Below are positions 17,858 to 25,986 of a stretch of 34,856 bases of DNA, one piece after another; position 1 is the first letter of the stretch, and each line of letters begins with the position of its first letter. The notes under the pieces are model-generated. The model was given only the letters and a program-made list of their open reading frames with translations, did not search any database and was not told the DNA's origin. The DNA is taken from contig CACEAQ010000005.1 in assembly GCA_902557605.1 (NCBI GenBank), positions 1 to 34,856 on the forward strand. The letters run 5' to 3'. The translations under genes were made by a program, and so were the position numbers. The DNA is from an uncultured Pelagibacteraceae bacterium. Its GTDB lineage: Bacteria > Pseudomonadota > Alphaproteobacteria > Pelagibacterales > Pelagibacteraceae.

Positions 17858-17980
17858 ATGAATTCAATTTTTCTATTTTTTTTAACGGCATATATTATTT
17901 ATTATCTTTTTAGACCTGTAACAAAAAAAGAAATAGAGAAATTTGAAAATCCTGATAACTGGTCAAATATGGGTCTTTAA
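17858..17980 (+). CDS. Probable 40-residue single-TM membrane protein
   Basis: A short frame starting ATG at 17858 and ending TAA at 17978-17980. The first 18 residues are strongly hydrophobic (MNSIFLFFLTAYIIYYLF). They are followed by an arginine-bounded polar tail, RPVTKKEIEKFENPDNWSNMGL, so it looks like an N-out, C-in anchor with a short cytoplasmic tail. It lies in an otherwise empty 238-base spacer and overlaps the 3' end of the convergent amidohydrolase gene by 18 bases. There is no convincing Shine-Dalgarno sequence. The hydrophobic-then-charged pattern supports a real gene; no family is recognised. Confidence 0.45.
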   Translation: MNSIFLFFLTAYIIYYLFRPVTKKEIEKFENPDNWSNMGL

Positions 17981-18892
17981 ACCTTTAAGGTGCTCAATTA
18001 TACTTTCAGATAAAGCTTGTAAATCATAACCGCCTTCCAGAAAAGAAATTACTCGTCCTTTTGAATGAATATTAGCAATTTCAATTATTTTTTTTGTAAT
18101 CGTGAAAAAATCACTAGATTCTAAATTTATATTTGCTAAGGGGTCTCTTTTATGAGCATCAAAACCTGCAGAAATTAAAATAACTTCTGGCTTAAACTTT
18201 TCTAAAGGAGTTAAAACTTTTTTTTCGAAAATATTGATGAATTCTTTACTTTTTATACCAGCTTTCAAAGTAGCGTTATAAATATTGCCTACACCTGTTT
18301 CATTTTCAGCTCCAGTGCCTGGAAATAATGGAAATTCATGAGAAGATCCGTATGCAACAGACTTATCTTTATAAAATATTTCTTGGGTTCCGTTGCCATG
18401 GTGAACATCAAAGTCAATAATGGCTACTTTTCCTATATCATATTTTTTTTGTAAATATCTCGCTGCAACTGCAACATTATTAATAAAACAAAAGCCATTA
18501 GCTCGAACAGTTTCTGCATGATGTCCTGGGGGTCTGACTGCACAAAAAACTCGCTCATTATTTTTTATTAGATCATCACAAGCAGCAATACCTGAACCAC
18601 AAGATCTTAAAATTGCATTCTCACTATTCGGACATAACATTGTATCTGCATACGGCTCTTTCTCAACACCGATAATTCCTTCTTTTGGAATATTAGCAAA
18701 TATCTGTTTAATATGTTTCTTAGGATGCACTAACGAAACTATTTCTAAATCCACCTTAGGAGCCTCTTTAAACTTCACTTTTAAATCAGATGATTTGATA
18801 GATTTTAGAATACTATCTAATCTTTCTTTTCTCTCTGGATGACCTTGTCCATTAAATTTGAGTAAACAATCTGGATGACTGTATACAATCAT
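17963..18892 (-). CDS. Histone-deacetylase-family amidohydrolase
   Basis: Zinc-dependent deacetylase of the arginase/deacetylase fold (class II HDAC-like, acetylpolyamine amidohydrolase or AcuC relatives). The tandem catalytic histidines are H124-H125 in RPPGHHAE. Zinc ligands are D162 and H164 in DFDVHHGNGTQ and D245 in SAGFDAHKRDP, and Tyr289 lies in LEGGYD. All catalytic residues are present, so an active enzyme is expected. Bacterial members act on acetylated polyamines, small amides or acetyl-lysine; which applies here is unknown. It is the last gene of a minus-strand trio and overlaps the SDR gene by 4 bases. Confidence 0.92.
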   Translation of the reverse strand: MIVYSHPDCLLKFNGQGHPERKERLDSILKSIKSSDLKVKFKEAPKVDLEIVSLVHPKKHIKQIFANIPKEGIIGVEKEPYADTMLCPNSENAILRSCGSGIAACDDLIKNNERVFCAVRPPGHHAETVRANGFCFINNVAVAARYLQKKYDIGKVAIIDFDVHHGNGTQEIFYKDKSVAYGSSHEFPLFPGTGAENETGVGNIYNATLKAGIKSKEFINIFEKKVLTPLEKFKPEVILISAGFDAHKRDPLANINLESSDFFTITKKIIEIANIHSKGRVISFLEGGYDLQALSESIIEHLKGLKTHI

Positions 18893-19635
18893 CTTAAATT
18901 TTTAATTTTTCCGCCGTCTATTGAAAAGTTTTTAAAATTTGAATTTTTATCTTTAATCATTTTATAAACTAAATTTGCGACTTCTTCAGGTTTTGTAGGT
19001 CTTTTTATTTTCTCAATTTTGCACCTTTGTTTTAAGATTTGTTTAACACTTCTTTTAAATATCTTTGCGTCTATTTTTAGAAGTTTTTCTAGTCTGCTTG
19101 TTAAAGTCATACCTGGATGAATTATCGATACAGAAACTTTATCAATTTTACCTTGCATAGCTAAAGCTTTGGAAAAATTATTTAACGCTGAATTAACAGC
19201 ACCACCTATCATAAATGTATTTGAAGGATTTCTAGCGGCCCCTCCTCCAATATTAATAACTTTTCCTTTATTTATTTTAAGAGCAGGCCAAAAAGCTCTG
19301 CTTAATCTTACTGCAGCTTTAAATTTTAAATTAAATCCATCTTCCCAGATATTGTCATTTAAATTTAAAAATTTTCCTCCCTTTGTTGCCCCTGCTACAT
19401 TTATGAGGTAATCCAATTTTTTAATTCTTTTAGCAATCGAATTGCATGCAGATAATGATCTCAAGTCTTTAGAAATGATTAAAGAATTTTTAGGAAATTT
19501 TAAATTCTTTTGAAGACTTTTTAATTTACTTTTTGATCTTGAAACTAAAATAACTTTAATTTTTTTATCATTAAGCTTATCAGCTATTGCTGCTCCGATG
19601 CCTTGGCTAGCCCCTGTGATTAATGCTGTTTTCAT
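18889..19635 (-). CDS. Short-chain dehydrogenase/reductase lacking the usual catalytic residues
   Basis: A 248-residue Rossmann-fold SDR. The nucleotide-binding TGASQGIG (7-14) and the structural NVAG (79-82) are intact, as is the IIHPGM segment after the active site. But the catalytic Ser and YxxxK are not where expected: the region reads INIGGGAARNPSNTF (128-141) then MIGGAVNSALNNFSKALA. The lysine position is Asn and the tyrosine position is Gly. It therefore probably binds NAD(P) but may not do standard SDR chemistry, or uses other residues. It overlaps its neighbours by 4 bases on both sides (ATGA), so it is coupled to the FAH-like and amidohydrolase genes. Confidence 0.88.
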   Translation of the reverse strand: MKTALITGASQGIGAAIADKLNDKKIKVILVSRSKSKLKSLQKNLKFPKNSLIISKDLRSLSACNSIAKRIKKLDYLINVAGATKGGKFLNLNDNIWEDGFNLKFKAAVRLSRAFWPALKINKGKVINIGGGAARNPSNTFMIGGAVNSALNNFSKALAMQGKIDKVSVSIIHPGMTLTSRLEKLLKIDAKIFKRSVKQILKQRCKIEKIKRPTKPEEVANLVYKMIKDKNSNFKNFSIDGGKIKNLR

Positions 19636-20411
19636 AAGATCTTAATATTAATATCTCTTAAATTTTCGTAAGTCACAATAATTTTGTCTTTCATATTAAT
19701 TTTGTATGGTTGAGTCAAAGAACCGCAAAGTAGATAATCTCCTTTTTTAAAGCTTATATTTTTATCTTTAAACTCATCAACAAAAGCCTTTAATGAGTCT
19801 CTAGGATCTATTCTCTTTGTACCAGTGAAATAGGGTTCAGTAACTTTGTCGTTGATTTTTAATCTAATCTTAATTTTATTAATGTCTGTATTTTGCCAAT
19901 TCCTTAACTCTTCTCCTATAATAATCTTACCTCCATTTCCATGGTCAGAAATTCCAAGATACATTTGAACTAGTTTATCAAATTTATTTTTTGAACTTTG
20001 TAAATATCTAGAAGATGTAATATCAATTGCTGTATATAATTTAAAATTATTTATCTTATTAAGTAATTCGACATCAATTTTAACATCTTGATCAATTTCA
20101 AATGCATATTCACATTCCAAGTTGGAGTGAGGGATTTCTGAGTATTTTATTGAGCAATTAGAAGGTAAAATAGTTTCTTTAAAAATTTTTCCTGGAACAG
20201 GTCCATCAAAGCCTTCCTCTTTTTGAACTTCTTTTGCGACTGCCCCTATTTTCCAACCTACTGTTTTTTTATCCAATTCTTCATAAAATAAATTTAAAGC
20301 TTTGTATGCTTCATCTCGATTTTTTGGAATTTCATTTTCGCTGAACCCATTTAGATCAACTAAAGTTTTCTTCATCCATGCATTAGCTAGTTCTGTGCCC
20401 AACTTGTTCAT
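19632..20411 (-). CDS. 2-keto-4-pentenoate hydratase-like protein (FAH fold)
   Basis: A 259-residue member of the MhpD/fumarylacetoacetase-fold hydratases and decarboxylases, which act on 2-oxo-enoic acids from ring-cleavage or related pathways. VGWKIGA (51-57), the metal-ligand pair E99 and E101 in LECEYAFEI, AIDITSSRY (128-136), and a C-terminal KGDYLLCGSLTQP segment match the family. The trailing order CGSLTQP resembles MhpD's G-S-L-T motif. It is first in a minus-strand trio and divergent from the DUF1907 gene. Substrate is unknown; hydratase and decarboxylase members cannot be separated from sequence alone. Confidence 0.85.
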   Translation of the reverse strand: MNKLGTELANAWMKKTLVDLNGFSENEIPKNRDEAYKALNLFYEELDKKTVGWKIGAVAKEVQKEEGFDGPVPGKIFKETILPSNCSIKYSEIPHSNLECEYAFEIDQDVKIDVELLNKINNFKLYTAIDITSSRYLQSSKNKFDKLVQMYLGISDHGNGGKIIIGEELRNWQNTDINKIKIRLKINDKVTEPYFTGTKRIDPRDSLKAFVDEFKDKNISFKKGDYLLCGSLTQPYKINMKDKIIVTYENLRDINIKIL

Positions 20412-20462
20412 AATAAAAATTATATTTAATTGATAAACTTCTTTAAATGATATTAATAGATT
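20412..20462. promoter_or_regulatory. Short divergent promoter region, FAH-like / DUF1907
   Basis: Only 51 bases separate two divergent starts, so both promoters must overlap or lie here. On the plus strand TTGATA (20430-20435) and TATTAA (20451-20456) could act as -35 and -10 at a short 15-base spacing. They would put transcription start close to the ATG at 20463, meaning a nearly leaderless message. This is positional inference with weak boxes. Confidence 0.3.
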
Positions 20463-21425
20463 ATGGAATTAACAATCGAAAAAGCCAAGTTTCATCAAAT
20501 TTCCTTAAAACAAGTAAGCGAAGCTTTAAAAAAAGGTTTATCTAAAAACTATATCGAAGTTGACGTTTCGATTGTTGAATGCCCTGATCTAAGAAAATGG
20601 GATTGCCCTGCTGAAGGTATAAGTGGAAATCAAAGAATTATTGATGTTGGAGGTGAACCATACATGCACGATAAAAGGTTCATAGGTACAGAATTTGATT
20701 ATGAAGAAATAGCAAAAAGAATAGGCTCTGAAAAATCATATGCATTAGGTGCAGGTTCAGGAGCAATGTCTTGTTTGGAGGGTCACTGCGGAGAACTTAT
20801 TATTAATGAGAATTTAATAACTAACGAGTCAAAATCTGTAATTGCTCAAGTTGATGAAAATAAAAAATGCAAATCAACGTCATACACTCACAGAAAACAT
20901 GGCGGACTAGGAAATATATATTACTCCGAAGGAAAAAAAGGAAATGTTATAAAAATTAGAATTAAAGGAAGGTCAGGTGAGCAAGGCTCTTTACCTCAAT
21001 CTATTAGAACTGCATTAATTGAAAATTTACAAACAAACTTAAGTGTTGCGCTGGGTGGTGTGTTTAGGATCTTAAATGGTAAGATTAAATCCCATGTTCA
21101 ACCAGACTATGCAGATATAAAACACGAATATTATGATCCAAAACAAATGAAATGTGTTAAGGATTTTTTACAATTTTACGAACCTATAGGGCCACATTTT
21201 CAATGCTATTCAGTTTTATGGACTAATGATCCCTCTGGAGGAAAATTAGATTTAAGAGAATCAGGAGAACACACTCATTTTCATTCTTATAAAGGTGCTC
21301 AGGATGCAGGTCATTATCATTTCGATGTAACCCCTAATGAAATTGAATATGAATGCTATTTCAATACCGCCGAAGAAGTTCATAGAGTAAACAATATTTA
21401 CAAGGAATTGAAAAATACTAATTAG
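20463..21425 (+). CDS. DUF1907 (C11orf54/PTD012-like) zinc protein
   Basis: A 320-residue protein that matches the DUF1907 family, whose human member C11orf54 (PTD012) is a zinc protein with reported ester hydrolase activity. Shared segments I recognise are VDVSIVECPDLRKW (33-46), the IIDVGGEPYM block (59-68), ALGAGSGAM (94-102), GKIKSHVQPDYAD and HFDVTPNEIEYECYF (286-300). The zinc site is the HxH...H pattern: H270 and H272 in EHTHFHS and H284 in GHYHFD. The physiological substrate is not known to me for any member. It is followed after 17 bases by the PanB-like gene, with which it is probably cotranscribed. Confidence 0.88.
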   Translation: MELTIEKAKFHQISLKQVSEALKKGLSKNYIEVDVSIVECPDLRKWDCPAEGISGNQRIIDVGGEPYMHDKRFIGTEFDYEEIAKRIGSEKSYALGAGSGAMSCLEGHCGELIINENLITNESKSVIAQVDENKKCKSTSYTHRKHGGLGNIYYSEGKKGNVIKIRIKGRSGEQGSLPQSIRTALIENLQTNLSVALGGVFRILNGKIKSHVQPDYADIKHEYYDPKQMKCVKDFLQFYEPIGPHFQCYSVLWTNDPSGGKLDLRESGEHTHFHSYKGAQDAGHYHFDVTPNEIEYECYFNTAEEVHRVNNIYKELKNTN

Positions 21426-21442
21426 TTTGATTAAATATAAAT

Positions 21443-22255
21443 ATGAAAAATATTTATACTTGGGCGGCTAATCCTGCAAAAAGAACTGTCACTGTAGGTG
21501 ATATTATTGAAGCTAAAGGAAAAAAAATTCTTACACAAGTAACTGCAAATAATTCATTAGAGGCAAAAGCAGCTGAAGAAGCAGGTTTTGACATGATAAT
21601 AGGAAGTGCTTCAAATGTTAAGAAGGTTCGGGAAGGATCCAAGACTCTTTTTTATACGGCAGCACTCGAACTACATAATTATCCTACAGCCGAGGATGTG
21701 TTACGTGGAGCCTTTAAAGCTTTAGAGAATGGTGCTGATGCGGTTATGACTGCCAGAAGTATGGATGTTGTTTCTATGCTTGCAAAAGAAGATGTTCCAG
21801 TTATGGGTCATTTAGGTTTGGTTCCTAGAAAATCTACATGGATTGGTGGCTTAAGAGCTGTAGGTAAAACTGCTGATGAAGCATACGAACTATTTAAAAA
21901 ATTTAAACGTTTAGAGGATGCTGGGGCCTTTTCAGCCGAATGTGAAGTTATTCCTGAAAATATTATGGGGGAAATATCAAAAAGGACGAAGATTGTAACT
22001 GTATCTCTAGGATCTGGAAAAAAAGCTGATGTTATGTATCTATTCATGAATGATATCTGTGGAGAGCAAGAAAAGTCCCCTAGACATGCAAAAGCTTATA
22101 CAAATTTAAAAAAGATGAAAGATGAAATTGAAGTTGAAAGAGTTAAAGCCTTAAAAGCTTTTATCAAAGATAGTTTAGAGGGGAAATTTCCTGGGCCTGA
22201 AAATTCAGTAAATGTTAGTGAAGAAATTTTAGAAAATTTTAAAAAGAAACTTTAA
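21443..22255 (+). CDS. PanB-like (ketopantoate hydroxymethyltransferase family) protein
   Basis: A 270-residue TIM-barrel protein of the PanB/isocitrate-lyase-like group. GHLGLVP (122-128), GGLRAVGKTADEA (135-147) and AGAFSAECEVIP (160-171, with E168 at the catalytic Glu position) are PanB-like. However, PanB's metal ligand in GDSLG is replaced by GSASN (54-58). The stretch that normally carries a third ligand in KLEGG is missing, because the chain runs directly from ADAVMTARS into GHLGL. True ketopantoate synthesis is therefore unlikely; a related aldol or retro-aldol reaction is possible. It overlaps the convergent DMT permease gene by 4 bases. Confidence 0.8.
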   Translation: MKNIYTWAANPAKRTVTVGDIIEAKGKKILTQVTANNSLEAKAAEEAGFDMIIGSASNVKKVREGSKTLFYTAALELHNYPTAEDVLRGAFKALENGADAVMTARSMDVVSMLAKEDVPVMGHLGLVPRKSTWIGGLRAVGKTADEAYELFKKFKRLEDAGAFSAECEVIPENIMGEISKRTKIVTVSLGSGKKADVMYLFMNDICGEQEKSPRHAKAYTNLKKMKDEIEVERVKALKAFIKDSLEGKFPGPENSVNVSEEILENFKKKL

Positions 22256-23178
22256 TCTTTTTTAATAGGAATAGTTGGGTGTCTTGCTGTTGAGGTAACA
22301 ATGTTTTTCTTTAATTTTACCTCTCTCAAAACGATATATACACCTGCTGCAATTATTATTAAGTTTCCTATATAATTATTAATTGTAGGTATCTCATTAA
22401 AAACAACGTAACCCAAAAATACACCTGCAAAAATTTGAGTATATAAAATTGATCCAAAAATCGCTCCAGGCAGATGTCTGGCGGCATTGATAACAAATAT
22501 CATGGCTGTTCCTCTAGAAATTCCAGAAATAGCGTTCAAAACTAAATCATTAAAAGTCATCTCTTTGAAAACAAAGAATACAAATATACCAGAAAACAAT
22601 ATCATAAAAATCTTTCCGAATATTAAAAATGAGAACAAGCTTTCCTCATAACCATATTTTCTTACTATTAAATAACTTGCAGATGCAAAAATTGGGCACA
22701 ACAAAGCTACAAATACGTAACTGTTAATTTCGGCTCCAAAAGGATTAATAGAAATAAGTGTACCGATAAAACCAATTACTATAGCAGTAAATCTTTTCCA
22801 TCTAACAACTTCACCTAAAAATAAAACCGATCCGATGGTTATTAATAACGGTATTAAAAATACAATACTGTACATAGTAACCATTGGTAATAAATAGAAT
22901 CCTGTGTAGGCAAAAAAAACAGCTAACACCATCGTTAAAGTTCTAAAAAAATGGATTTTTAAATTTGCACCCTTTAATTCCTTCCAGCCATTAAGGGTTT
23001 GGGTGTACAAAATAATAGGTATAAGAGCAAACAAGGAGTTAACGAAAATTATCTGTATTATGTCGTAATCTTCAGCAATATATTTTACTATTGCGTCTTG
23101 AGTTACAAATAAAAAATATCCAAGACAAGCTAAAAAAAATTCGGGAAGATAATTCTTCTCCGATAATTTTGAATTCAT
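22252..23178 (-). CDS. DMT/EamA-family permease
   Basis: A 308-residue inner-membrane transporter of the drug/metabolite superfamily. About ten hydrophobic helices in two EamA repeats are visible, with the second repeat beginning near SYVFVALLCPIFASASYLIVRKYG. Conserved features include FLGEVVRWKRF at the end of repeat 1 and VFNEIPTINNYIGNLIIIAAGVYIV at the end of repeat 2. Members export or import small metabolites; substrates are rarely predictable. It shares a TAATG with the upstream phyH gene, so it is the probable last gene of the livK-to-permease unit and may export a product or take up a related compound. Confidence 0.88.
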   Translation of the reverse strand: MNSKLSEKNYLPEFFLACLGYFLFVTQDAIVKYIAEDYDIIQIIFVNSLFALIPIILYTQTLNGWKELKGANLKIHFFRTLTMVLAVFFAYTGFYLLPMVTMYSIVFLIPLLITIGSVLFLGEVVRWKRFTAIVIGFIGTLISINPFGAEINSYVFVALLCPIFASASYLIVRKYGYEESLFSFLIFGKIFMILFSGIFVFFVFKEMTFNDLVLNAISGISRGTAMIFVINAARHLPGAIFGSILYTQIFAGVFLGYVVFNEIPTINNYIGNLIIIAAGVYIVLREVKLKKNIVTSTARHPTIPIKKD

Positions 23179-24161
23179 TAAATAATATTTGCTAAATCTC
23201 TTTTAGTTCCTTTGAAAGTAGGAAGAGGATATTTATAAGACCATTTTCTTGGAATGCATTTTACTTTAGCTTTTTCCCATAAAGCAATCCATTGTTTGTA
23301 ATTTTGCACTTTGATTTTATTTTTGTTTTTGCTTTTGACAACAAAATTAGGTAATGGATCTCTTCCTGAAGGCTGACCTGCTTTATTATATCTCAAGTCC
23401 ATACTTATTCTAAAATTTTTTGATTTATTTGGTAGTGAACAATGAAGTAGATATCTATTTAATAATATTATATCGCCGACGTCAGCTTCAAGAGGCACGG
23501 TTGATAATTTATCAATTATTTCTTTGCCTCTAACTTCTACTTGTCCCTTACTTCCAAAATCGTGGTTAACAAGTCCAAATTTATGACTTTCTTTTACAGC
23601 AAGCATACAACCATTTTCTATTCTTGTTTTAGTAAAAGGTATCCAACAAGTTACTAATTCAGTACCCTTTTGTCCTTTTTTATTCATAACACCGGCATCT
23701 TGATGCCAAGGAGTTCTTCCAACTAGGCCGTCATTTAAATTCTTTTTTGCAACACCTTTTTCAGGTTGTTTGATTCTTGAATTTTGACAAGGATTAGAAG
23801 CTATTTCGGGACCTAGAATTTTTTCAATCTTATCTAAAATTTTTTTATTTTTAATTAAATTCCATATTGATTGACTTGCAAAAAAATCGCTATTAGCGTT
23901 TATGTTTTTTTCAGGAAGTCTTATGTTAAAATATTGATCAAGTTCAGGAATATCCAAAGAAACCAAATATGAGTATTTTTTTTTAAACTCATAATTTAGT
24001 ACTTTTACTTTGTCACTTTTAGGAACAAATCTATGAATGAGCCTATCCATGATAAAAGCCATATCATTTAAAATTGGTTCTAAATCCTCTTTATAATCTA
24101 AAACACCCTTTAATCTTATGAAACCTTGTTTCTCAAAAATTTTTTTAATATTTTGGCTCAT
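23178..24161 (-). CDS. Phytanoyl-CoA dioxygenase (PhyH) family oxygenase
   Basis: A 327-residue non-haem Fe(II)/2-oxoglutarate oxygenase. The facial triad is H153 and D155 in PWHQDAG and H240 in LLHCSLPN, with R251 in NFRISMDLRY as the expected 2-oxoglutarate ligand. CWIPFTKTRIENGCM between them is typical PhyH (WIPL...NG.L). Members hydroxylate many small substrates, so the name does not imply phytanoyl-CoA. It lies 38 bases after livG and just before the permease gene on the same strand. This suggests it acts on material brought in by the ABC transporter. Confidence 0.9.
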   Translation of the reverse strand: MSQNIKKIFEKQGFIRLKGVLDYKEDLEPILNDMAFIMDRLIHRFVPKSDKVKVLNYEFKKKYSYLVSLDIPELDQYFNIRLPEKNINANSDFFASQSIWNLIKNKKILDKIEKILGPEIASNPCQNSRIKQPEKGVAKKNLNDGLVGRTPWHQDAGVMNKKGQKGTELVTCWIPFTKTRIENGCMLAVKESHKFGLVNHDFGSKGQVEVRGKEIIDKLSTVPLEADVGDIILLNRYLLHCSLPNKSKNFRISMDLRYNKAGQPSGRDPLPNFVVKSKNKNKIKVQNYKQWIALWEKAKVKCIPRKWSYKYPLPTFKGTKRDLANII

Positions 24162-24199
24162 TGAATCGTAATGAATGGGAAAATATTATCAAATTCATT

Positions 24200-24997
24200 T
24201 TAGACTGCAAGTGCTTTTCTCATCTCTTCATCGTCCATTTTTTTACCCAAATACGCCTCGATTACAGCATTGTCATCTTTTACTTGAGCTGGAGTACCCT
24301 CTGCAATTTTCTGACCATGGTCAAAAACAGTTACTGAATTACAAGTATCCATTACAACTTTTAAAATATGCTCTATAATAATAAGAGTAAGGCCATATTT
24401 TTCTTTTAGCTGCATAATAATTTTCATTAAATTATCTACGTTGACTGGGGATAAACCTGCGGCTGGTTCGTCTAACATTAGTAATTTTGGTTTCATAGCG
24501 ATTGCTCTTGCTAAAACTAATAATCTTCTCTGACCACCAGAAAGCTCGCTAGCATTTAGCTCTGCATAGTCTGCTAATCCTACAAAAGAAAGGAGTTCCA
24601 TCATTTCCTCTTTGATAGCTCTTTCTTGATCCCAGATTTTTTTTCTTCCTATAACTGCATCGAAAAACTTGTAAGGCACTCTAGTATGATACCCTGACAT
24701 AACATTATCTATAACTGTCATATCTTGGTAAAGTCTTAGTAATTGGAACGTTCTTGATAAACCATAGGTAGCAATCTCATGTGGAGGTGCAAAAGTAATA
24801 TCATGACCATCAAACTCAATATAGCTTCCAGGATCGCTATCATAGATTCCTGAAACTAAATTAAAAAATGTACTTTTGCCTGAGCCATTGGGTCCAATTA
24901 TTCCTCTAATTTCATTTTTTGGAAGTTCAAAATCAACTTTATTAATAGCTTTCAAACCACCAAATGATTTAGACAATTGTTTAGTTTTTAAAATCAT
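24200..24997 (-). CDS. livG: Branched-chain-type ABC transporter ATP-binding protein LivG
   Basis: Cytoplasmic ATPase of a HAAT (Liv-type) importer. Walker A is GPNGSGKST (36-44), the signature LSGGQRR and Walker B LLMLDEPAAGLSP follow, and the H-loop His lies in IIIEHILKVV. RTFQLLRLYQDMTVIDNVM is characteristic of LivG. At 265 residues it has the usual length, longer than LivF, with a C-terminal tail (DDEEMRKALAV). It overlaps livM by 4 bases (ATGA). The partner LivF is encoded on the opposite arm, on the far side of livK. Confidence 0.93.
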   Translation of the reverse strand: MILKTKQLSKSFGGLKAINKVDFELPKNEIRGIIGPNGSGKSTFFNLVSGIYDSDPGSYIEFDGHDITFAPPHEIATYGLSRTFQLLRLYQDMTVIDNVMSGYHTRVPYKFFDAVIGRKKIWDQERAIKEEMMELLSFVGLADYAELNASELSGGQRRLLVLARAIAMKPKLLMLDEPAAGLSPVNVDNLMKIIMQLKEKYGLTLIIIEHILKVVMDTCNSVTVFDHGQKIAEGTPAQVKDDNAVIEAYLGKKMDDEEMRKALAV

Positions 24998-25986
24998 GAT
25001 GTTTTTTCTGTTCCAGTTTTCTTTTTAAATCTCTTTTCTAAGAAATATCTGTCAATAAAACCGCCTAAACCCTTAGGCATAAACAAAATAGTTAATACAA
25101 TTGTTAAACCAAATATTAAAAGCTGATATTTATATAATGGTCTAGTTAAGTCATAAACAATTGTAATGACTATAGCGCCAATAATTCCACCCCAAATATG
25201 ACCGAGACCTCCTAGGACAACCATAGCTAAGAAGGTTACCATTTCTATAACTGTGTAATTATTAGGATGAATGTATCCTGGAGGCATATGAGCATAAACT
25301 GCACCTGCCGCACCAGCAAACATAGCGCTAAGAATGAAAGCTAAGATCTTATATTTTTTTACATTAATTCCAGCGGCTGCAGCACAAATTGGATCCTCTC
25401 TGATAGACATAAACGCTCTTCCAACTCCAGATCTTAAAATACTGAATGAGAAGTATACCGCTATAATCATTATTGTCATTGAGATGAAATAATATCTATC
25501 TGGGGAGTCGAAATTGTAGCCCATTAAAGAAGGTGTTGGAATATCAGAAATACCAAATGTAGATCTAAAAAAGTTTCCGTTTTCAATAAATAATCTTATT
25601 GCCTCACCTCCACCTAATGTCGCTAAGGCTAAATAAGGACCTTCCAATCTAAAAGATGGAATTCCCATTGCTACTCCAAAAAATGCAGTAACTATTATAG
25701 CTATGGGTAAAGTTGCCCAAAAACCAAGTCCTAAATATAAAAACAATGTTCCAGCAGTGTAAGAACCAACTGCAAATAAACCAACGTGTCCAACTGTAAC
25801 TTGACCACAATAACCCTTAACAATGTTTAGTCCTGCGGCTACCACAATGTTCACAAATATTAAAGTAGCTAAATGTGACTGATAAACATCCGTGAAAACT
25901 ACTGATGGTACAAAAGCTAAGATGACGAAAGCTATAATAAAAGCAATAAAAGGATAATCTCTGATAATCGATTTAAATTTTTCCAT
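24994..25986 (-). CDS. livM: Branched-chain-type ABC transporter permease LivM
   Basis: Inner-membrane permease of 330 residues with about ten hydrophobic segments. The family motif GYCGQVTVGHVGLFAVGSYTAG (58-79) and the EAA-like loop SGVGRAFMSIREDPICAAAAGINVKKYKILAF (about 186-217) are clear. GGLGHIWGGIIGA and the C-terminal MPKGLGG are also typical of LivM. It is coupled to livG at its end and to the 2OG-oxygenase gene at its start (TAATG). Confidence 0.94.
   Translation of the reverse strand: MEKFKSIIRDYPFIAFIIAFVILAFVPSVVFTDVYQSHLATLIFVNIVVAAGLNIVKGYCGQVTVGHVGLFAVGSYTAGTLFLYLGLGFWATLPIAIIVTAFFGVAMGIPSFRLEGPYLALATLGGGEAIRLFIENGNFFRSTFGISDIPTPSLMGYNFDSPDRYYFISMTIMIIAVYFSFSILRSGVGRAFMSIREDPICAAAAGINVKKYKILAFILSAMFAGAAGAVYAHMPPGYIHPNNYTVIEMVTFLAMVVLGGLGHIWGGIIGAIVITIVYDLTRPLYKYQLLIFGLTIVLTILFMPKGLGGFIDRYFLEKRFKKKTGTEKTS

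Noticed and set aside
24168-24199. Inverted repeat ATGAAT/ATTCAT between phyH and livG
   Set aside because: Six weak pairs across a 17-base loop without a U-tract; neither a terminator nor a convincing operator.
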